The notes beneath the pieces were generated by a model. That model did not search any database. It had not been told where the DNA came from and saw nothing but the letters and a program-made list of their open reading frames with translations. Of a stretch of DNA of 52,700 nucleotides, positions 48,377 through 52,700 are shown one piece after another. A program made the translations under genes and the position numbers. This DNA is from CAMBRQ01 sp945870325 (GTDB lineage: Bacteria > Bacillota > Clostridia > Lachnospirales > Lachnospiraceae): NCBI RefSeq assembly GCF_050313795.1, contig NZ_JBNPMC010000026.1:1-52700 (forward strand), given 5' to 3'. Within the stretch, counting starts at the first letter, position 1. Each line of letters opens with the position of its first letter.

Positions 48377-49735
48377 ATGAATGCTGAAACAGCAGCGTTA
48401 AATCCAACCAGACTTGTGGTTGCAGCATTGGTGGGGCTTGTAATATTGTTGGTATTAATTATTAAGTTTAATATCCAGGCGATGGTTTCGATTCTGATCG
48501 GAGCGATTGCGATTGGATTGATTGCGGGGATGCCGTTTGATGATATTGTCACAGCGGTGAATGATGGTATTGGAAATACGTTAAAGGGAATTGCGTTATT
48601 GGTAGGACTTGGCTCGATGTTTGGGGCGATACTGGAGACTTCCGGTGGCGCGCAGACACTGGCAGTTACGATGGTCAAAAGATTCGGGGATAAGAAAGCG
48701 GCTTGGGCGCTTGGTATTACAGGTCTGGTCATTGCAATGCCGGTATTCTTTGATGCAGGATTGATTATTCTGATTCCGCTGGCATTCTCTCTTGCAAAGA
48801 GAACCAACCGTTCCTCTTTGTTCTATGTAATTCCGCTGCTGGCAGGACTGGCTGTCGGACATGCATTTATCCCGCCGACACCGGGACCGGTTCTGGTGGC
48901 AACGATGTTAGAGGTTGATCTTGGCTGGGTAATTATGGTAGGTGTTGTATGTGGAATCTTTGCCATGATTGTGGCTGGACCGATCTGGGGATCGATCTGT
49001 GGCAATAAATTTGATGTTCCGGTTCCTGATCATATTGCGAATCAGGCGGATTTTGATGAGTCAAAACTTCCGAACTTCTGGACGATTGTCGGAATTATCC
49101 TGATTCCGCTTGTACTGATTGTTCTGGACTCTGTATCTGGCGTTGTTCCTGCACTGAGCGGTCTTGCACCAGTCTTCGGATTCCTTGGAGAGCCATTCGT
49201 AGCACTTCTGATTGCGACAGTAGCTGCGATGATCGTACTGGGACTCAGACATGGATATACGACGAATGAATTGGAAAAGGTTATGACAAAGTCATTAGAG
49301 CCGACGGGTCTGATCTTATTAGTGACAGCCTGCGGTGGTGTCCTGCGCTATATGCTGCAGTATTCCGGTCTTGGAGAAGTGATTGGTAATGCAGTATCTT
49401 CTGCAAACCTGCCGATTGTGGTAATTGCGTTCGTTGTGGCAGCACTTGTACGAATCTGTGTAGGCTCCGCTACGGTTGCAATGACAATGGCAGCGGGCAT
49501 TATCGCGGCTATGCCGGGAATCGCAGATCTGTCACCGCTGTATCTGGCGTGTACAACAGCGGCAGTTGCTGGCGGATCTACGGTATGTTCTCATTTCAAT
49601 GATTCGGGATTCTGGCTGGTGAAGTCATTGGTAGGAATGGATGAGAAGACGACCTTTAAGACATGGACTGTTATGGAGACATTGGTTGGCGCGACAGGAT
49701 TCGTTGTAGCACTGATTATTTCCTTCTTTGCATAG
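48377..49735 (+). CDS. GntP-family gluconate/sugar-acid permease
   Basis: A 452-residue permease with about 12 hydrophobic helices and the GntP signatures GLGSMFGAILETSGGAQTLA, PVFFDAGLIILIPLAFSLAK, FIPPTPGPVLVATML and STVCSHFNDSGFWLVKSL near the C-terminus. It imports gluconate or a related sugar acid with protons. GAAGGAGG precedes ATG 48377. First gene of an operon-like run with the dehydratase and KDG kinase. Confidence 0.93.
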   Translation: MNAETAALNPTRLVVAALVGLVILLVLIIKFNIQAMVSILIGAIAIGLIAGMPFDDIVTAVNDGIGNTLKGIALLVGLGSMFGAILETSGGAQTLAVTMVKRFGDKKAAWALGITGLVIAMPVFFDAGLIILIPLAFSLAKRTNRSSLFYVIPLLAGLAVGHAFIPPTPGPVLVATMLEVDLGWVIMVGVVCGIFAMIVAGPIWGSICGNKFDVPVPDHIANQADFDESKLPNFWTIVGIILIPLVLIVLDSVSGVVPALSGLAPVFGFLGEPFVALLIATVAAMIVLGLRHGYTTNELEKVMTKSLEPTGLILLVTACGGVLRYMLQYSGLGEVIGNAVSSANLPIVVIAFVVAALVRICVGSATVAMTMAAGIIAAMPGIADLSPLYLACTTAAVAGGSTVCSHFNDSGFWLVKSLVGMDEKTTFKTWTVMETLVGATGFVVALIISFFA

Positions 49736-49859
49736 AATTTGTGCAGATTTTGCATAGGAAATGTGAGAATGAAGCGTGTGGAATAATAAAAGTGGTAAAA
49801 TGATAAAAGCAAAACTGAAAAGTAAAACAGTAACATAGAGAATATGGAGGAAGGTAGCA

Positions 49860-51605
49860 ATGGAACTTAGAAGTCAGGAAATGCGTAAACTGGCGCCGGA
49901 ATTAGACCCGCTGCGTATCGGAACAGGCTGGCAGCCGGAGGATCTGGCAAAGCCACAGGTGATGATTGAGAGTACATATGGCGACAGCCATCCTGGAAGC
50001 GGGCATCTGAATATTCTGGTGGAAGAAGTAAGAAAAGGCGTGGAACAGGCTGGCGGGCATGGCGCAAGGTATTTTTGTACGGATATCTGTGACGGCGAGA
50101 GCCAGGGAACGGATGGTATTAACTACAGTCTTGCAAGCCGTGAGATGATTGCCAATATGATCGAGATTCATGCCAATGCAACGCCATTTGATGCGGGGGT
50201 ATATCTTTCAAGTTGTGACAAGGGTATGCCGGGGAATCTGATTGGTCTTGCAAGAGTGGATATTCCGTCTGTTGTAGTGCCGGGAGGTACGATGAATGCC
50301 GGACCGGAGATGTTGACGCTGGAGCAGTTGGGAATGTATAATGCTAAGTATCAGCGGGGAGAGATTGACGAGGAGAAGTTGAATTGGGCGAAATGCAATG
50401 CTTGTCCAAGTTGTGGTGCATGTTCTTTTATCGGAACGGCGTCTACCATGCAGATTATGGCGGAAGCACTGGGACTGGCGCTTCCGGGCAGTGCATTGAT
50501 GCCGGCGACCAGCCCTGATCTGCTTGCATTTGCAAGACAGGCAGGAGAGCAGGCGGTAAGACTTGCAACTATGCCGAATATGCGTCCAAGCGATATTGTG
50601 ACGATGGATAGTTTCGAGAATGCGATCCTGGTTCATGCGGCAATCTCCGGAAGCACCAATTGCCTGCTTCATATTCCGGCGATCGCGCATGAGTTCGGTA
50701 TTGAGATCACGGGTGATACGTTTGATAGACTGCATCGTAATGCCCATTATCTTCTGGATGTACGTCCGGCAGGGCGCTGGCCTGCAGAATGCTTCTATTA
50801 TGCCGGCGGTGTGCCTGCGATTATGGAAGAGATTAAGCAGCACCTGCATCTGGATGTGATGACGATCACAGGCAAGACTTTGGGTGAGAATCTGGAAGAA
50901 TTGAAGAAGAATGGATTCTATGAACGCTGCGAGAAGTGGCTTGAGGAATTCAATAAGCGTTATGGCGTATCTCTGACAAGAGGGGATATTATCCGTCCAT
51001 ATGACCAGGCGATTGGAACCGATGGAAGCATAGCGATCTTAAGAGGCAATCTGGCACCGGAGGGAGCGGTAATTAAGCATACGGCTTGCCCGAAGGAGAT
51101 GTTCCGGGCGGTATTAAGAGCCAGACCGTTCGACAGCGAAGAAGAATGTCTGGATGCTGTGCTGAAACACAAAGTGCAAAAAGGAGATGCGGTATTCATC
51201 CGTTATGAAGGTCCGAAAGGCAGCGGAATGCCTGAGATGTTCTACACATCTGAAGCAATCAGCAGCGATAAGGAACTGGGAAGAAGTATTGCGTTGATTA
51301 CGGACGGACGATTCTCTGGGGCGTCGACGGGGCCTGTAATCGGGCATTGCAGCCCGGAAGCGGTAGATTGCGGACCGATTGCGCTTGTGGAAGAAGGCGA
51401 TCTGATTGAAATCGATGTTATGGGAAGGAAACTGAATATTATCGGTATCCACGGCGAGAAGAAGACCCCAGAGGAAGTGGATGCGGTATTAGAAGAACGC
51501 CGGAAGAATTGGAAACCAAGAGCGCCAAAATACAAAAAAGGTGTACTCCGTATGTTCAGCGAGCATGCGGTCAGCCCGATGAAAGGGGCATATCTGGAGT
51601 ATTAG
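49860..51605 (+). CDS. IlvD/Edd-family sugar-acid dehydratase
   Basis: A 581-residue [Fe-S] dehydratase. Cluster or metal ligands appear in LSSCDKGMPGN (~117-127) and CNACPSCGACSF (~179-190); DGRFSGASTGPVIGHCSPEA is the C-terminal signature. The family covers dihydroxy-acid dehydratase, 6-phosphogluconate dehydratase and aldonate dehydratases. Its place between a GntP permease and a KDG-type kinase indicates conversion of an aldonate to a 2-keto-3-deoxy acid rather than valine/isoleucine synthesis. GGAGGAAGG precedes the ATG. Confidence 0.88.
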   Translation: MELRSQEMRKLAPELDPLRIGTGWQPEDLAKPQVMIESTYGDSHPGSGHLNILVEEVRKGVEQAGGHGARYFCTDICDGESQGTDGINYSLASREMIANMIEIHANATPFDAGVYLSSCDKGMPGNLIGLARVDIPSVVVPGGTMNAGPEMLTLEQLGMYNAKYQRGEIDEEKLNWAKCNACPSCGACSFIGTASTMQIMAEALGLALPGSALMPATSPDLLAFARQAGEQAVRLATMPNMRPSDIVTMDSFENAILVHAAISGSTNCLLHIPAIAHEFGIEITGDTFDRLHRNAHYLLDVRPAGRWPAECFYYAGGVPAIMEEIKQHLHLDVMTITGKTLGENLEELKKNGFYERCEKWLEEFNKRYGVSLTRGDIIRPYDQAIGTDGSIAILRGNLAPEGAVIKHTACPKEMFRAVLRARPFDSEEECLDAVLKHKVQKGDAVFIRYEGPKGSGMPEMFYTSEAISSDKELGRSIALITDGRFSGASTGPVIGHCSPEAVDCGPIALVEEGDLIEIDVMGRKLNIIGIHGEKKTPEEVDAVLEERRKNWKPRAPKYKKGVLRMFSEHAVSPMKGAYLEY

Positions 51606-51652
51606 TAGTTAAGGCTATATCTTGGCGGCGTATCGCGTATGGAGGTAATTAT

Positions 51653-52675
51653 ATGAAGAAAGAGTTTGATTTGCTGTCGGTTGGAGAAGTATTGTTAAGG
51701 CTTTCGCCGCCGAGCAACGAGCGTCTTGTGCGCGGCGAGACATTTCAGAAGCAGGTAGGAGGCGCTGAATTGAATGTGGTATCCGGTGTCTCTTTGTTGG
51801 GACTTCGGACGGGGATTATTTCCAAATTACCTGCGAACGATATCGGGATCTATGCGAAGAATCGGATTCGTTTCTGCGGTGTCAGTGATGATTATCTGGT
51901 CTATGACCAGGAGAAGGATGCGCGCCTGGGTGTCTACTATTATGAGAATGGCGCATATCCAAGGAAGCCTAGAGTTGCGTATGACCGCGCTCATACTTCC
52001 ATAACGAAACTGGATATCTCAGAGTTTGATGATTCCCTTTATTCTTCTGCGAGATGCTTCCATACGAGTGGGATTACCCTGGCGCTTAGCCACCAGTGTC
52101 AGGAGACAGTGATTGAGATGATGAAAAGATTCAAAGAACATGGGACATTCATCTCATTTGACGTGAATTTCCGGGGGAATCTGTGGAGCGGCGAAGAGGC
52201 GCGCAAGTGCATCGAGGACATCCTGCCTTATGTAGATCTTTTCTTCTGCTCTGAGGATACGGCACGTCTTACCTTCAAGAAAGAAGGAAGTGTCAAAGAG
52301 ATGATGAAGAGTTTCACACAGGAGTATCCGATCTCTGTGGTGGCATCCACCCAGCGTATCGTGCATAGCCCGAGGGTGCATACCTTTGGTTCTGTGATCT
52401 ATAGTGCGAAGGAAGATACGTATTATGAAGAAGAGCCATATCGCAATATTGAGGTGGTGGACCGCATCGGAAGCGGAGATGCCTATATCTCAGGTGTCCT
52501 CTACGGACTGCTGTCAGAGCCGGAGAATTATCAGCGGGCACTGGAATATGGCAACGCAACCGGAGCAGTGAAGAATACGATCCCGGGAGATCTGCCTTCT
52601 TCAGACTTGAAAGAGATTGATTCGATTATAGAAGCGCACCATTCGACTGGGGCACAGTTAGAGATGAACCGTTAG
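51653..52675 (+). CDS. kdgK: PfkB-family kinase, probable 2-keto-3-deoxygluconate kinase
   Basis: A 340-residue ribokinase-fold kinase: LSVGEVLLRLSPPSNERL, QVGGAELNVVSGVSLLGLRT, and the catalytic DRIGSGDAYISGVLYGL (~269-285). The N-terminal pattern is that of KdgK. ATG 51653 is chosen because GGAGGTAATT precedes it; the longer frame overlaps the dehydratase. It would phosphorylate the dehydratase product to KDPG for aldolase cleavage; that aldolase is not in the window. The last 25 bp of the window hold no feature. Confidence 0.82.
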   Translation: MKKEFDLLSVGEVLLRLSPPSNERLVRGETFQKQVGGAELNVVSGVSLLGLRTGIISKLPANDIGIYAKNRIRFCGVSDDYLVYDQEKDARLGVYYYENGAYPRKPRVAYDRAHTSITKLDISEFDDSLYSSARCFHTSGITLALSHQCQETVIEMMKRFKEHGTFISFDVNFRGNLWSGEEARKCIEDILPYVDLFFCSEDTARLTFKKEGSVKEMMKSFTQEYPISVVASTQRIVHSPRVHTFGSVIYSAKEDTYYEEEPYRNIEVVDRIGSGDAYISGVLYGLLSEPENYQRALEYGNATGAVKNTIPGDLPSSDLKEIDSIIEAHHSTGAQLEMNR

Positions 52676-52700
52676 TAGTTGGGGACGGGGGAAATTGCAA

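Overview
The window looks like chromosomal DNA of a gut Firmicute, most likely a Lachnospiraceae member (Dorea/Blautia/Coprococcus/Mediterraneibacter type). This rests on codon and AT-rich style, strong GGAGG ribosome-binding sites, Tn916-style integrases and excisionases, and the make-up of the sugar-acid genes at the right. No rRNA, tRNA or CRISPR array was recognised.

Layout. (1) 1 to ~29669 is the right part of a Tn916-like integrative conjugative element (element 1): a two-domain cell-wall hydrolase, XRE regulators, a large defence cargo, a LexA-like/ImmA-like switch, a sigma-like factor behind a leader peptide and hairpins, a MazF-like protein, three small excisionase-like proteins, a tyrosine integrase and a HEPN-like gene. 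The cargo (3008-21781) is a complete type 1 BREX set in the order brxA-brxB-brxC-[zinc ribbon]-[unknown]-pglX-[gene split by TGA]-pglZ-[unknown]-brxL. It is followed by a RipA-like membrane protein, a ThsB-like TIR protein and a WYL regulator. (2) ~29670-39266 is a second, mobilisable element of about 9.6 kb (element 2): MobV-type relaxase, CHC2 primase (interrupted), VirE-type ATPase, excisionase, an ATPase+TOPRIM-like pair, a three-gene set (MBL-fold hydrolase, unknown protein, four-helix membrane protein) and an integrase closely related to that of element 1. (3) 39267-52700 is chromosome: a metG-like 3' fragment, a run of decayed genes (Na/Pi cotransporter with an amber codon, HAD and HPr-like remnants), then a TauE/SafE permease, a kinase/aldolase operon divergent from a DeoR regulator, cysK, and a GntR-GntP-dehydratase-KDG kinase set for sugar-acid use.

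How the parts fit. The two elements appear to be integrated in tandem at one site. A 13-bp core (TCCCGACGATGAA) lies at 29670-29682 and 39254-39266. Each element carries three arm-type repeats inside its right end with the same geometry (starts 9 and 12 bp apart, third repeat 125-126 bp before the core) but different sequence: TACATCAT in element 1 and TAAGCCA(A) in element 2. Both elements carry probable anti-phage genes, so the locus is a stacked defence island. The strongest leads for new biology are the TIR/membrane pair inside the BREX operon, the MBL/unknown/membrane trio, the HEPN gene between int and the att arm sites, and the leader-peptide/hairpin cascade before the sigma-like gene. 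All functional assignments come from reading motifs; no database search was run.
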